A program made the position numbers and the translations under genes. This document shows, one piece after another, positions 9,777 through 22,140 of a DNA stretch of 64,000 nucleotides. The DNA lies in NCBI RefSeq assembly GCF_000266905.1, contig NC_018027.1:4154001-4218000 (forward strand), given 5' to 3'. The notes beneath the pieces were generated by a model that was not told the origin of the DNA, ran no database searches, and was given only the letters and a program-made list of their open reading frames with translations. How positions within the stretch are numbered: position 1 is the first letter of the stretch; every line of letters starts with the position of its first letter. The DNA is from Mycolicibacterium chubuense NBB4. GTDB taxonomy: Bacteria > Actinomycetota > Actinomycetes > Mycobacteriales > Mycobacteriaceae.

Positions 9777-11673
9777 CCCACTTGCCGGCGTCGCCGACGA
9801 TGCCGACCGGCACCGCCCCGGTGAGGCTGACGTGCTGCACGCTCGGGCCGGCCGCCACGATGGTCGTGTCCTGCAGGATCGGCAGCACCGTCGACATGTT
9901 CCACAGCTTGGGTTCGACTTCGTCGATCACCTCGCCGATGTCCGCCGTGCCGCGCAGCGCCGCGTCGATGCGCGGCTGAATGCTGCGGTCGCAGATTCCG
10001 GTGATGTTGCTGGGCGCCTGCACCAGCTGGCCCGACTCGGGCGCCGGGCTCGGCGGCGTCGCGGTCGCCGTGCTCGGCGGTGTCGACGGCGGCGGTGGAC
10101 CCGCCGGCGGGTTCGACGTCGACGGTGCCTGCGACGTCGCCGACGGGGGCGCGGGCGTGGGCCCGGTGGTGGTCGGCACGGCCGTCGCCTCGAGGGCCGG
10201 GCATCCGTAGCGCGACGCCAGCGCGGTGGCGAGGTCGCCGCCGGCCTGGTGCCAGCCGACCACCGCGTCGACCTTATTGTTGACCAGCGCATCGCCGTAG
10301 AGGGCGACGGGATCCAGCGCCGACACCGACGCCACGATCCCGACGCTGCGCAGTTGGTCGGCAGCGGTGTTGGCGACGGCCACGGACGTCGGGTCGTTGT
10401 TGGCGACGCCGAGCACGAGCGTCAGCGGCTGGCCGTCCTTGGTGAGCTGCCCGCGGTTGGCGTCCGGCGCGCCGGGAGCCGGCGGGCCGGCCGTCGTCGT
10501 CGGCGGCGCGGCGTCGATCTGATAGCCGGCGTCTGCGAGCAGGGTCATGGCGCCCTCGCGGGTCAGCGCGGGCGGAGCGGTCGGCACGTAGCCGGGGTCC
10601 GACGGCGAGCGGACCTGAGCCTGGGCCAGCGTGACGGTGTTGTCGTCGCCGGCTCCCACCGAGGCCAGCAGGTCGACGTCGAGCAGGCCGAGAACGGCCT
10701 TGCGGACCTCGGCGTCGGCGAGCGCGGGCTGCTGGGCGCGCAGCGTCAGCTGCATGACGCGCGGGGTGACGATCCGCGCCGTGCGCACGTCCGGGATCGC
10801 GGACAGCTGCGCGAAGACCGCGGAGCCGCCGTGCACCTGGGCGACCTGGGTGTCGCGGTTGCGGATCGAGTCGGCCAGCGCGGCGGGTGCGCCGCCACGG
10901 CGGAACAGGATCAGATCCGGCGTGGCGGGTTCGCCCCAGTAGCGGTCGTTACGGGCCAGCAGGATCTCGTCGCGCTGCGGGTCGATGCTCTCGACGCGGA
11001 ACTGACCCCCGGTGACCGGCATGGCCTGCGCCAGCCCCGCGGGGAATCCGCCGGGCACGTCCTTGACGATGTGGGCGGGCAGGATGTTGTTGAACAGTTC
11101 CCGCCACGCCGGGTACGGCTGGGAGAACGTCACCACCGCCGTCTTGCCGCCTTCGACGGACTGCACACCGGTGATCAGGTCGTAGCCGGCGGGATCCACC
11201 GCGCCGGGTTGGCTGACCATCTGCCGCCACAGATACCAGTAGTCGTCCGCCCCGATCGGCGCGTTGTCCGTCCACTGCGCCTCGGGGCGGATCTTGTAGG
11301 TGACCGTGAACGGGTCCTGGCTGGTGACCTCGGCCGACTGCAGCAGCGAGGTGTCCATCTCCCACCGCGAACCCGTCGGTGTCCGCGAATCGGGGATGGG
11401 CCGAAACGAGCTGGGCAGAACGAGCGAGCTGATCGCGGCGTTCACCGGCGACTGGTCGGAGAGCAGGTGCACGTTGAACCCCGGCCCGATCGAGTCGATC
11501 GCCATGATGATCTGCGTCGCCTTCATCGGAGGCGGCGGCGTGGACTTCGTGGTGTCGGTGCTCTGCGGCGCCGGCGGGGGGCTCACCGTGCACCCGGCGA
11601 GCAGTGTCATCACCACGACCGCGCAGGTCAGCACACGTCGGGCGGTCGGCACGCCACTCAGGGTATCGATCAC
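9760..11673 (-). CDS. lpqW: Lipoprotein LpqW (PIM/LAM biosynthesis regulator)
   Basis: A 637-residue exported lipoprotein with a solute-binding (OppA/DppA-like) fold. The N-terminus has arginines, a hydrophobic core and the lipobox LLAGC with Cys28. The body shows family 5 binding-protein segments such as [20 protein letters not shown] and a Pro/Thr-rich linker near residues 500-560. LpqW is known in mycobacteria to channel intermediates between polar PIMs and lipoarabinomannan, and suppressors of lpqW loss map to pimE, which lies 12 kb away here. GTG starts exist at 11673 and 11652. It lies 52 bp downstream of typA on the same strand. Confidence 0.88.
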   Translation of the reverse strand: MIDTLSGVPTARRVLTCAVVVMTLLAGCTVSPPPAPQSTDTTKSTPPPPMKATQIIMAIDSIGPGFNVHLLSDQSPVNAAISSLVLPSSFRPIPDSRTPTGSRWEMDTSLLQSAEVTSQDPFTVTYKIRPEAQWTDNAPIGADDYWYLWRQMVSQPGAVDPAGYDLITGVQSVEGGKTAVVTFSQPYPAWRELFNNILPAHIVKDVPGGFPAGLAQAMPVTGGQFRVESIDPQRDEILLARNDRYWGEPATPDLILFRRGGAPAALADSIRNRDTQVAQVHGGSAVFAQLSAIPDVRTARIVTPRVMQLTLRAQQPALADAEVRKAVLGLLDVDLLASVGAGDDNTVTLAQAQVRSPSDPGYVPTAPPALTREGAMTLLADAGYQIDAAPPTTTAGPPAPGAPDANRGQLTKDGQPLTLVLGVANNDPTSVAVANTAADQLRSVGIVASVSALDPVALYGDALVNNKVDAVVGWHQAGGDLATALASRYGCPALEATAVPTTTGPTPAPPSATSQAPSTSNPPAGPPPPSTPPSTATATPPSPAPESGQLVQAPSNITGICDRSIQPRIDAALRGTADIGEVIDEVEPKLWNMSTVLPILQDTTIVAAGPSVQHVSLTGAVPVGIVGDAGKWVKQPQ

Positions 11674-11725
11674 CCCCGCGTGCGCCGCGGAATCCCCGCG
11701 CCGCGCCTGCCGCGCCGGTCCTCGG

Positions 11726-13633
<1,908 letters not shown>

Positions 13634-13854
13634 GCCCGCGATTGTCGCAGTGCAGTGCACCGATCGCGAAAACGAGAGATACCGGTCACAAGCGGACGCC
13701 ACCCCCGGCCCGCCGCCGGAGCGCCCCGGCCGCGAGGCGGGCCCGACCGCCGCGAAAGGCAGTGGTCAACGTCACAATTTGCGCCCAACGGCGCGGGGTT
13801 GAGGCGTAGCGTTTGGGATACCCGTCGACCGTTTCTCGCGAAAGGTCAGCCATC

Positions 13855-14127
13855 ATGACGGTTTACGAAGTTCTCACGGTCGCCCTGATCACCGCGCTGG
13901 CAGCGGCGACCATCGTGGCAATCTACTGGGGTCTGGCCAACTGGGTCGGCACGTTCTACGTGGTGCGATGCACCGAGTGCCGCCACTTGACCTTCAACTC
14001 GGCCAATCAGCCTCGGACTTCGTGCCCGCACTGCCGTCACCCGGTGCTCACCCATCCCCTTCACGCGCTGGTCCACCCGGCCAGCCGCACGGACGTCCGC
14101 GTCGTCGGCGACCGGCTGCACTTCTAG
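13855..14127 (+). CDS. Small membrane protein with zinc-ribbon-like CxxC pairs
   Basis: A 90-residue protein with one N-terminal membrane helix (about residues 6-33, including VALITALAAATIVAIYWGLA) and then two cysteine pairs, CTEC and CPHC, about 15 residues apart, with nearby histidines. That suggests a small metal-binding domain facing one side of the membrane. The ATG at 13855 follows an AAAGG ribosome site. It is convergent with narI and divergent from typA. I do not recognise a named family; function unknown. Confidence 0.65.
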   Translation: MTVYEVLTVALITALAAATIVAIYWGLANWVGTFYVVRCTECRHLTFNSANQPRTSCPHCRHPVLTHPLHALVHPASRTDVRVVGDRLHF

Positions 14128-14165
14128 ATCCCGCCGGTGCCGCCCGGGAAGCGGACGCGACGGGG

Positions 14166-14897
14166 TCACCAGCCCCGGCGGTGAGGCTGCGATCCGACGA
14201 GTTCGCCTTTGCGCGCGACGTCTCTGCTGCGGTAGACGACGTAGGGCCGGAACAGGTACCCCACCGGCGCGCTGAAGGCGTGGACCAGTCGGGTGAACGG
14301 CCACAGGCAGAACAGCGTCAACCCGATCAGCACGTGGATGTGGAACCACAGCGGCGCCTGGACCATCAGATCGCCGCGGGGCTGCAGCATCCAGATGGAC
14401 CGGAACCACGGCGACACCGTCTGGCGGTAGTCGTGTTCGCCTCCCACCGGCGTCGCCCCGATCAGCGTGCACGCCAGCCCCGCCACGATCGCGAGCACCA
14501 ACACCAGATACATCAGCTTGTCGTTGCGTGTGGTCGCCATGAACACCGGTCCGCTGGTGCGGCGCCGGTAGACCAGCAGGCTGACACCCACCAGGGTGCA
14601 GACGCCGGCGATCGCCCCGAGAACCAGCGCTTGCACGTGGTAGGCGTGGTTGCTCAATCCCACGGCGGCGGTCCACGACTCGGGGATGACCAACCCGATG
14701 ATGTGCCCGACGATCACCACCAGAATGCCGAAATGGAACAGCGGGCTCGCGATCCGGAGCAGACGGCTCTCGTAGAGCTGCGACGATCGGGTGGTCCAGC
14801 CGAACTTGTCGTACCGGTATCGCCACCAGGTGCCGACGACGACGATGGCCAGTGTCACGTACGGGACGACGTCCCAGAAGATCTCCCAACCCGACAC
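14166..14897 (-). CDS. narI: Respiratory nitrate reductase gamma subunit NarI
   Basis: A 243-residue membrane cytochrome b that takes electrons from menaquinol and passes them to NarH. Five membrane helices are visible and the heme-ligand histidines lie in LFHFGILVVIVGHIIG and LWFHIHVLIGLTLF. The GTG at 14897 is preferred: a GGAGG site lies 8 bp upstream and it begins one base after the narJ stop. An ATG at 14930 inside narJ is an alternative. It is the last gene of the nar operon. Confidence 0.93.
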   Translation of the reverse strand: MSGWEIFWDVVPYVTLAIVVVGTWWRYRYDKFGWTTRSSQLYESRLLRIASPLFHFGILVVIVGHIIGLVIPESWTAAVGLSNHAYHVQALVLGAIAGVCTLVGVSLLVYRRRTSGPVFMATTRNDKLMYLVLVLAIVAGLACTLIGATPVGGEHDYRQTVSPWFRSIWMLQPRGDLMVQAPLWFHIHVLIGLTLFCLWPFTRLVHAFSAPVGYLFRPYVVYRSRDVARKGELVGSQPHRRGW

Positions 14898-14898
14898 G

Positions 14899-15573
14899 TC
14901 AGCGACCTCCAGGGCGGCCCGCCACCGCATCCGTCCGGCCTGCTCGGCCCCGCGGCGGCACTGTCAATGTGAACGGTTGCAGCCCAACGGCTTCCGCCGG
15001 CGGCCCGTGGGCCACCAGCCGCTGGGCGCTGAGCTCGTCGGACTCGCTGCCTCTGGGCAGCGTCGACAACACGGCGGCCACCGTCATCGCATACGGCGAG
15101 CCCGCCTCGCACAACGCGCGGTGCAGCACGTCGACTGCCACGCGATGCGCACCCAGCACGCGCCGGCCGGCGTCCCAGTCGACGTTCGCGGCGAATTCCA
15201 GCGCGACCGGCAGGTAGTCGGGCGCTTCACGGTCGGGCGGGCTCACCCCGGCTTCGCGGTAGGTGCGCGCGAACTCGAGCATCGCCTGGCCCCGATTGCG
15301 GGTGTCGCCGGCGGTCCAGAAGGTCAGATACAGCGTGCAGCGCCGACGCATGTCGAACGTGGCGACGTAGGCTTCGGCCGCCTCGCGTGGCGAGAGCGCC
15401 CGCACCGCGTCCAGTGTGCCCGCGAGGTGCCGGGCGGCCGGCCCGTCGATGTGGGTCAGCAGTTCTGCCGCGGTGTCCAGCCGGTCGCCGTCCGGGTAAC
15501 TCAGCGTCAGCGATGCGCACTGCCACGTCAATCGGTCGTTGAGTGTCGTGCGGGACCGCAGGCGGGCTTTCAT
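14899..15573 (-). CDS. narJ: Nitrate reductase assembly chaperone NarJ
   Basis: A 224-residue member of the TorD/NarJ chaperone family, needed to insert the molybdenum cofactor and to hold NarGH for membrane assembly. The segments AYVATFDMRRRCTLYLTFWT and GDTRNRGQAMLEF are typical of NarJ. The ATG at 15573 overlaps the narH stop (ATGA). The C-terminal tail is Arg/Gly-rich. It acts in the cytoplasm and is not part of the final complex. Confidence 0.93.
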   Translation of the reverse strand: MKARLRSRTTLNDRLTWQCASLTLSYPDGDRLDTAAELLTHIDGPAARHLAGTLDAVRALSPREAAEAYVATFDMRRRCTLYLTFWTAGDTRNRGQAMLEFARTYREAGVSPPDREAPDYLPVALEFAANVDWDAGRRVLGAHRVAVDVLHRALCEAGSPYAMTVAAVLSTLPRGSESDELSAQRLVAHGPPAEAVGLQPFTLTVPPRGRAGRTDAVAGRPGGR

Positions 15574-17225
15574 CGCCGCTCCCCGTCCCCGGGGAACAGG
15601 CCCGACGGCGCGCCGCGACCGTCCCAGTTGAGCAGGTTGACCCGTGACGGGCGGGTCCGGTTGGCCGCCATCTCCTCACTGGTCTGCCGGTTCCGCAGCG
15701 CGTGGAAGGTCTCCACCGCGACCGGCACGGGTCCTCCGCTGGCTTCGCCGAAGGGCCCCGACTCGTACATGCCGGTTCCGCCCTCGAACGACAGCGAGCA
15801 GCCCGGCTCCTCGACGCCCGGTAGGCCGTCGGTCGCGTACGCGGTCGGAATCACGTAGCGCTCATCGTATTTCGCCAGCGCGAGCAGGCGGTACATGTCG
15901 TAGATCTGCTCCTCGGTCATCCCCACCGACTCCGGGATGTGCGGTTGGGTCTCCCGACCGAGATTCACGTCGCGCATGTAGGAGCGCATGGCGGCGAGCT
16001 TGCGCAGCACACCTTCGACGACGGCGGTGTCGCCGGCGGTGAACAGGCCCGCGAGGTACTCGATCGGGATGCGCAGCGCCTCCAGCGCGCCGAAGAGGTT
16101 GCCGGCGTCCTCACCGTCGTGCCCGCTGCGGCTGACGGCGTCGACGACCGGGGACAGCGGCGGGATGTACCAGACCATCGGAACCGTGCGGAACTCCGGA
16201 TGCAGCGGCAGCGCAACCTGATACGTGTTGATCAACGCATAGACCGGTGAGTTCTGCGCGGCCTCGATCCATTCGTCGGAGATGCCCTCGGCGCGCGCGC
16301 CTGCGATCACCTCGGGATCGTTGGGGTCGAGAAGGATCTGCCGGTGTGCCGCGTAGAGGTCCGTATCGTCGGACACCGAGGCGGCCGCGAGCACGCGGTC
16401 CACGTCGTAGAGCACCAACCCGAGATAGCGGAGCCGCCCGACGCAGGTCTCGGAGCACACCGTCGGCAGGCCGACCTCGATCCGCGGGTAGCACAGCGTG
16501 CACTTCTCGGCCTTGCCGGTCTTGTGGTTGAAGTACACCTTCTTGTACGGGCAGCCGGACACGCACATCCGCCACCCGCGGCAGCGGTCCTGGTCGACCA
16601 GCACGATGCCGTCTTCGCTGCGCTTGTACATCGCCCCCGACGGGCACGAGGCCACACACGACGGGTTGAGGCAGTGCTCACAGATCCGCGGCAGGTAGAA
16701 CATGAACGTCTGCTCGAGTTCCAGGCGGACCTCTTCACTGACCTTCTGCAGCACCGGATCGCCCGGCAGGATCTCCGGTGAACCGGCCAGGTTGTCGTCC
16801 CAGTTCGCCGACCACTGCACCTTCATCGGTTCGCCGCTGATCAGGCTGCGCGGCGGCGCGACCGGCATGTGCTCGCCCAGCGGTGCGTTGATCAGGTTCT
16901 CGTAGTCGTAGGTCCACGGCTCGTAGTAGTCCTCGATGGACGGCAGCTTCGGGTTGGAGAAGATGTGCGCGAGCTTGTGCCAGCGCCCGCCGCCGCGCAA
17001 CCTCAGCCGCCCGCGCTTGTCCCGCATCCAGCCGCCGCGCCACCGGTCCTGATCCTCGTAGGTGCGCGGATAACCTTGTCCCGGGCGGGTTTCGACGTTG
17101 TTGAACCAGACGTACTCGGTGCCGGGCCGGTTCGTCCACGCCTGTTTGCACGTCACCGAACACGTGTGGCACCCGATGCACTTGTCGAGGTTCATCACCA
17201 TGGCCATCTGGGCCATCACCTTCAC
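15570..17225 (-). CDS. narH: Respiratory nitrate reductase beta subunit NarH
   Basis: A 551-residue iron-sulfur subunit that relays electrons from NarI hemes to NarG. Four cysteine clusters are readable: CIGCHTCSVTCK near the N-terminus, CEHCLNPSCVASCPSG, CRGWRMCVSGCPYKK (the Trp substitution marks the 3Fe-4S site) and the CTLC...CSETC pair. The start is the ATG at 17225, overlapping narG by 4 bp. Length fits NarH plus the usual C-terminal region. Confidence 0.96.
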   Translation of the reverse strand: MKVMAQMAMVMNLDKCIGCHTCSVTCKQAWTNRPGTEYVWFNNVETRPGQGYPRTYEDQDRWRGGWMRDKRGRLRLRGGGRWHKLAHIFSNPKLPSIEDYYEPWTYDYENLINAPLGEHMPVAPPRSLISGEPMKVQWSANWDDNLAGSPEILPGDPVLQKVSEEVRLELEQTFMFYLPRICEHCLNPSCVASCPSGAMYKRSEDGIVLVDQDRCRGWRMCVSGCPYKKVYFNHKTGKAEKCTLCYPRIEVGLPTVCSETCVGRLRYLGLVLYDVDRVLAAASVSDDTDLYAAHRQILLDPNDPEVIAGARAEGISDEWIEAAQNSPVYALINTYQVALPLHPEFRTVPMVWYIPPLSPVVDAVSRSGHDGEDAGNLFGALEALRIPIEYLAGLFTAGDTAVVEGVLRKLAAMRSYMRDVNLGRETQPHIPESVGMTEEQIYDMYRLLALAKYDERYVIPTAYATDGLPGVEEPGCSLSFEGGTGMYESGPFGEASGGPVPVAVETFHALRNRQTSEEMAANRTRPSRVNLLNWDGRGAPSGLFPGDGERR

Positions 17226-20200
17226 CGGTAGGTCACCTCCTGTGAGCGACGGCGCACCACCGTGACCTCGTCACGCTGGTTGCCGGTGGGGCCGAGGTAG
17301 TTGAAGGCGAAGGCCGTCTGGGCGTACCCGCCGGCCAGGTGGCTGGGCTTGACCAGCAGCCGGGTCAACGAGTTGTGGATACCGCCGCGCCGGCCGGTGG
17401 TCTCGGTCAGCGGCACGTCGATGACTCGTTCCTGGGCGTGGTAGACGTAGACGACCCCCTCCGGCATGCGGTGACTGACGATGGCGCGGCACACCAGCAC
17501 TCCGTTGCGGTTCACCGCTTCGACCCAGTCGTTGTCGGCGACGCCGATCTTCGCGGCGTCCGAGGGGCTCATCCACATCGTCGGACCGCCGCGGGACAGC
17601 GACAGCATGAACAGGTTGTCCTGGTACTCCGAGTGAATGGACCACTTCGAGTGCGGCGTCAGGTAGCGGACGGTCAATCCGACACCGTCGCGGTCGCCGA
17701 CCGCGGGCTCGCCGAAGAGGCGGCCGAGGTCCAGCGGTGGGCGGTACACGGGCAGCTGCTCACCGAGTTCCTCGAGCCAGTCGTGATCGAGGAAGAAGTG
17801 CATCCGCCCGGTGAGCGTGTGAAAGGGCTTGAGCTGTTCGATGTTCACCGTGAACGGCGCGTATCGCCGACCGCCCGTCTCGCTGCCCGACCATTCCGGG
17901 CTGGTGATCACGGGCACCGGCCGGGCCTGCGTGTCGGCATAGGTGATGCGGCGCTCCTCGCTGCCTTCGGCCAGATGCGCCAACGGCTTACCGACGCGGC
18001 GCTCCAGCTCGCGGAAGCCCTCGACGGCCAGCCGGCCGTTCGAGGTTCCCGACAGGGCCAGGATGACATCGGCCATGCGCTCGGCCGTGGTCATCGCCGG
18101 GCGGCCTGCCGCCGCACCCGAGTCGAGCACACCGAATTTTCGGGACAGCTCGTCGATCTCGTGGTCCGGACGGGTGGTGACGCCCTTGGTGGTCACCCCG
18201 AGCCGGTCGACCAGCGGCCCGACCGTGGACCACTTGTCGGCGATCGCGGTGTAGTCACGCTCCACGACGGTGATCGGCCCGATCGTCTTCCCCGGGACCG
18301 GCACCTCACCGCTCTCGCGCCAATCCCGGTGCACTCCACCCGGGTACGCCATCGCACCCGGGGTGTCGTGGAGCAGTGCCCCCAGCACGACGTCGGTTCG
18401 AGTGCCCAGATGATTCTTCGCCAGCGCCGAGAACGCCCGGGCGATCGCGCCGAAAGCATCGAAATCCGAGCGGGTTTCCCAGGGCGGATCGATCGCCGGG
18501 CTGAACGCGTGCACGTAGGGGTGCATGTCGGTCGACGACAGGTCGGCCTTCTCGTACCAGGTCGCCGCCGGGAGCACGACGTCGGACAGCAGGGTCGTCG
18601 ACGTCATCCGGAAGTCGATCGACATCAGCAGATCGAGCTTGCCCTCGGGAATCTCCGGGGTCCACGCGACGCCGTCGGGGCGCAGGTGCTCGGCCGTCGG
18701 CGTGGCCTGAAGATTGGACGCCGTGCCCAGCAGGTGCTGCAGGAAGTACTCGTTGCCCTTGCTCGAGGAGCCGAGGAGGTTGGCTCGCCACACGTCGAGC
18801 ACCCGCGGCCAGTTGGCCGGATCGTCGGGATCGGTGACGGCCAGCCGCAATGCTCCGGAAGCCAGTTGCTCGCACACGAATTCGGGAATCTCGCGGCCGG
18901 CTGCTCGCGCTTCGTCGGCGACGTCCAGACTCGAGCGGTCGAACTGAGGATAGAACGGCATCCACCCCATCGCCGCCGCGGCCGTCACGACGTCCATGGT
19001 GTGCTTGCCGGTGAACCGCCCCCGTGCGGTCGGACTCGCCAGCGCGTCCGCGCGGTAACCGTCGTAGCGCCACTGGTCGGTGTGGACGTACCAGTACGAC
19101 GTCCCCGGCATCTGCCGCGGCGGCCGGGACCAGTCGGTGGCGGAGCCCATCGTCGCCCACCCGGTGATCGGCCGGCATTTCTCCTGCCCGACGTAGTGCG
19201 CCCAGCCACCGCCGTTACGGCCCATCGAACCGGTCAGCAGCAGCAACGCCAACACCGCGCGGTAGGTGGTGTCACCGTGGAACCACTGACAGATTCCGGC
19301 GCCCATGATGATCATCGAACGCCCGCCGGATTCCTCGGCGTTGCGGGCGAATTCGCGCGCCACCCGGATGGCTTGGGACGCGGAGACCCCGGTGATGGGC
19401 TCCTGCCAGGCAGGGGTGTAGGGAGCGTCCGGATCGTCGTAGCCGGTCGGCCAGTCTCCCGGCAGACCCGGCCGGCCCACCCCGTACTGCGCGAGCATGA
19501 GATCGAACACCGTGCAGACGCGGTGCCCTGCGACCCGGCGCACCGGCACTCCGCGCCGCACCGTTCCGGCATCGCCGTCGACCGCGTCGAAGCGGGGCAA
19601 GACGATCATGGCGGTCTCGCCGGGATCCTCACCCGCACGGGCGACCGTCAGCGCCGGCACGAGCTCACCCAGATCGAGGTTCCACTTTCCCGCGCCTGCG
19701 TCCCCGTATCGGAAGCCGAGCGAACCGGGCGGCACCGCAACGGATTCCGAAGCACCATCCCACAGCGCCGGCTTGAACGCCGCATTCTCCATCGCCTGGT
19801 GCCCGATGTCGAGGTCGGCGGCGGTGAGCATCTTGCCGGGCACCACGATGCCGTCGCGCTCCTCGAGCTTGACCAGGAACGGCAGGTCGGTGTAGGTGCG
19901 CGCGTAGTCGACGAAGAACGGAACCCGTTGACGAACAAAGCCTTCGGTGAGGATCACGTGTCCCATCGCCATCGCCAGCGCGCCGTCGGTGCCTGCGGCG
20001 CAGGGCATCCACTCGTCGGCGAACTTGGTGTTGTCCGCATAGTCGGGGCTGACGGTCACCACTTTCGTTCCGCGATAACGCACTTCGGCCATCCAGTGCG
20101 CATCCGGGGTCCTGGTGACGGGGACGTTGGAGCCCCACATCACCAGATACGAGGCGTCCCACCAGTCGCCGGACTCGGGAACGTCGGTCTGATCCCCGAA

Positions 20201-20923
20201 GACCTGCGGCGACGCGACGGGCAGATCGGCGTACCAGTCGTAGAAGGACGTCATCGCACCGCCGAGCAGGCTCACGAACCGGGCGCCGGCGGCGTGGCTG
20301 ACCATCGACATCGCCGGGATCGGCGAGAACCCGGCGATGCGGTCCGGACCGTAGGTCTTGATCGTGTGCACGTGCGCGGCGGCGATCATCTCGGCGGCTT
20401 CGGCCCACGTCACCCGCATCAGACCACCCTTGCCCCGCGCCTGCTGGTAGCGACGCCGGCGCTGCGGATCCCCCTGGATGTCAGCCCATGCCAGCACCGG
20501 ATCTCCCAGGCGCGCCTTGGCTTCCCGGTACATCTCCACCAGCACGCCCCTGGCATACGGGTAGCGCACCCGGGTCGGCGAGTAGGTGTACCAGGAGAAG
20601 GCGGCCCCGCGCGGGCAGCCGCGGGGCTCGTATTCGGGACGGTCCGGCCCGACGGAGGGGTAGTCGGTCTCCTGCGTCTCCCAGGTGATGATGCCGTCTT
20701 TGACATAGACCTTCCACGAGCACGAGCCCGTGCAGTTGACGCCGTGGGTCGAGCGGACCACTTTGTCATGGCTCCACCGGTCCCGGTAGAAGATGTCACC
20801 CTCGCGGCCGCCACGGTGGCTGACGGTGCGCAGATCGTCCGAGATCTCGCCGCGAGTGAAGAACCGGCCGCTGCGTTCCAGCAGCTCTTCGACTCTCCCT
20901 CCGGTACGGGGCGGGTTCGTCAC
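17222..20923 (-). CDS. narG: Respiratory nitrate reductase alpha subunit NarG
   Basis: A 1233-residue molybdo-bis(MGD) catalytic subunit reducing nitrate to nitrite on the cytoplasmic side of the membrane. The FS0 cluster ligands fit His60, Cys64, Cys68 and about Cys103 (THGVNCTGSCSW; RGCPRG). The molybdenum-ligand aspartate is expected in WYADLPVASPQ. There is no Tat signal, as usual for NarG. The GTG at 20923 shares GTGA with the narK stop, so narK and narG are coupled. The frame stays open far upstream, but that portion is antisense-like narK sequence in another frame. Confidence 0.97.
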   Translation of the reverse strand: MTNPPRTGGRVEELLERSGRFFTRGEISDDLRTVSHRGGREGDIFYRDRWSHDKVVRSTHGVNCTGSCSWKVYVKDGIITWETQETDYPSVGPDRPEYEPRGCPRGAAFSWYTYSPTRVRYPYARGVLVEMYREAKARLGDPVLAWADIQGDPQRRRRYQQARGKGGLMRVTWAEAAEMIAAAHVHTIKTYGPDRIAGFSPIPAMSMVSHAAGARFVSLLGGAMTSFYDWYADLPVASPQVFGDQTDVPESGDWWDASYLVMWGSNVPVTRTPDAHWMAEVRYRGTKVVTVSPDYADNTKFADEWMPCAAGTDGALAMAMGHVILTEGFVRQRVPFFVDYARTYTDLPFLVKLEERDGIVVPGKMLTAADLDIGHQAMENAAFKPALWDGASESVAVPPGSLGFRYGDAGAGKWNLDLGELVPALTVARAGEDPGETAMIVLPRFDAVDGDAGTVRRGVPVRRVAGHRVCTVFDLMLAQYGVGRPGLPGDWPTGYDDPDAPYTPAWQEPITGVSASQAIRVAREFARNAEESGGRSMIIMGAGICQWFHGDTTYRAVLALLLLTGSMGRNGGGWAHYVGQEKCRPITGWATMGSATDWSRPPRQMPGTSYWYVHTDQWRYDGYRADALASPTARGRFTGKHTMDVVTAAAAMGWMPFYPQFDRSSLDVADEARAAGREIPEFVCEQLASGALRLAVTDPDDPANWPRVLDVWRANLLGSSSKGNEYFLQHLLGTASNLQATPTAEHLRPDGVAWTPEIPEGKLDLLMSIDFRMTSTTLLSDVVLPAATWYEKADLSSTDMHPYVHAFSPAIDPPWETRSDFDAFGAIARAFSALAKNHLGTRTDVVLGALLHDTPGAMAYPGGVHRDWRESGEVPVPGKTIGPITVVERDYTAIADKWSTVGPLVDRLGVTTKGVTTRPDHEIDELSRKFGVLDSGAAAGRPAMTTAERMADVILALSGTSNGRLAVEGFRELERRVGKPLAHLAEGSEERRITYADTQARPVPVITSPEWSGSETGGRRYAPFTVNIEQLKPFHTLTGRMHFFLDHDWLEELGEQLPVYRPPLDLGRLFGEPAVGDRDGVGLTVRYLTPHSKWSIHSEYQDNLFMLSLSRGGPTMWMSPSDAAKIGVADNDWVEAVNRNGVLVCRAIVSHRMPEGVVYVYHAQERVIDVPLTETTGRRGGIHNSLTRLLVKPSHLAGGYAQTAFAFNYLGPTGNQRDEVTVVRRRSQEVTYR

Positions 20924-22140
20924 GCGGGGGCCTCCGTCGCTTTCGGCTCGTGAGCGTGCAGTCGCAGCGCGGTGAAGCCCACCGCCGCGAGCGCCGTCGC
21001 CACCAACAGCAGCAGCCCGACGGTGTATTCGTTGGCCGCCGCGTCGTACGTCGCGCCCATCACCAGCGGTGGGAAGTATCCCCCCAATCCGCCTGCGGCA
21101 GCCACGATCCCGGTGACCGATCCGACCGATGCGGCCGGTGACCGGCGCGCCACCCACGCGAACACCCCGCCCGTGCCGATGCCGAGGAAGATCGCCAGCG
21201 CGATGAACGTCGCTGCGGACCACACGTCGGGCGGCGGCTGGAACACCGCGATGAAGGCCATCGCGGCGGTGCCGAGCAGGGATCCCAGCACCACGTATTT
21301 GGGGGCGATGCGGTCGGCGAGAGCCCCGCCGACCGGCCTGGCCAGGACGGCGGCCAGCGCGAAGGCCGCGGTGCGGGCACCGGCGTCGACCGCGGAGAAC
21401 CCGTAGATCGTCTTGATGTAGGTGGGCAGGTAGTTGCTGAACGCCACGAATCCGCCGAAGACGATCGCGTAGAGGAACGACATCTCCCAGGTGACCGGCA
21501 ATTTCGCGGCTGCCTTGAGCTTGGGCACCACGGGCTGCCGGTTGGGCCGGAAGTACGGCGCGTTACGCAGGACCACCAGGCAGAACGCGGCGGTGAGCAC
21601 CAGTGCGGCCGCGATGATCACGTGGGTGGTGAACAAGCCGAACCACTTGACGAACCGCGGGGTGAAGAACGCCGACAGCGCCGTGCCCACCATGCCCATG
21701 CCGAACACACCGGTGGCGAACCCCCGCCGCGCGGGCTCGTACCAGTTGTTGGCGAACGGGATGCCGACCGCGAAGATCGTGCCCGCCACACCGAGAAGGA
21801 AGCCGCACACCAGGAGCAGCGGGTACGAGTTGGCCGATCCCGCGGCACCGACCCCCAGGACCGGCAGGATCGATGCCACCGTGACGGCGATGAGCATCGT
21901 GCGCCCGCCGAACCGGTCGGTCAGTGGCCCCGTGACGATCCGCCCGAGGGCCCCGACCAGGATCGGGGTGGCCACCAGCATGGAGGCCTCGGTGCTGCTC
22001 AGCGACATGTCGCCGGCATACGTGGTGGACAGGGGGCCGATCATGTTCCATGCCCAGAAGTTGATCGCAGAGACCCAAGTGGCCAGCGCCAAATTGAGTC
22101 CCCGCCGCGCGCCGGTGTCCGGCGTAACCGCCGTGCTCAC
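20920..22140 (-). CDS. narK: NarK-type nitrate/nitrite transporter
   Basis: A 406-residue MFS protein with about twelve membrane helices and the nitrate/nitrite porter features, including NLALATWVSAINFWAWNMIG at helix 1, RIVTGPLTDRFGGRTM (MFS loop motif) and GVAGTIFAVGIPFANNWY. It imports nitrate and/or exports nitrite for NarGHI. It heads the operon, and the GTGA overlap with narG suggests coupled expression. The GTG start at 22140 lies 102 bp downstream of mutT2. M. tuberculosis keeps narK2 next to narX rather than narG, so this placement differs. Confidence 0.92.
   Translation of the reverse strand: MSTAVTPDTGARRGLNLALATWVSAINFWAWNMIGPLSTTYAGDMSLSSTEASMLVATPILVGALGRIVTGPLTDRFGGRTMLIAVTVASILPVLGVGAAGSANSYPLLLVCGFLLGVAGTIFAVGIPFANNWYEPARRGFATGVFGMGMVGTALSAFFTPRFVKWFGLFTTHVIIAAALVLTAAFCLVVLRNAPYFRPNRQPVVPKLKAAAKLPVTWEMSFLYAIVFGGFVAFSNYLPTYIKTIYGFSAVDAGARTAAFALAAVLARPVGGALADRIAPKYVVLGSLLGTAAMAFIAVFQPPPDVWSAATFIALAIFLGIGTGGVFAWVARRSPAASVGSVTGIVAAAGGLGGYFPPLVMGATYDAAANEYTVGLLLLVATALAAVGFTALRLHAHEPKATEAPA

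Noticed and set aside
17339-20953. Long plus-strand ORF of about 1200 codons opposite narG
   Set aside because: It is the antisense frame of a high-GC gene whose third positions are nearly all G/C, which removes stops. Its Arg/His/Asp-rich composition matches no protein type, and narG on the other strand is unmistakable.
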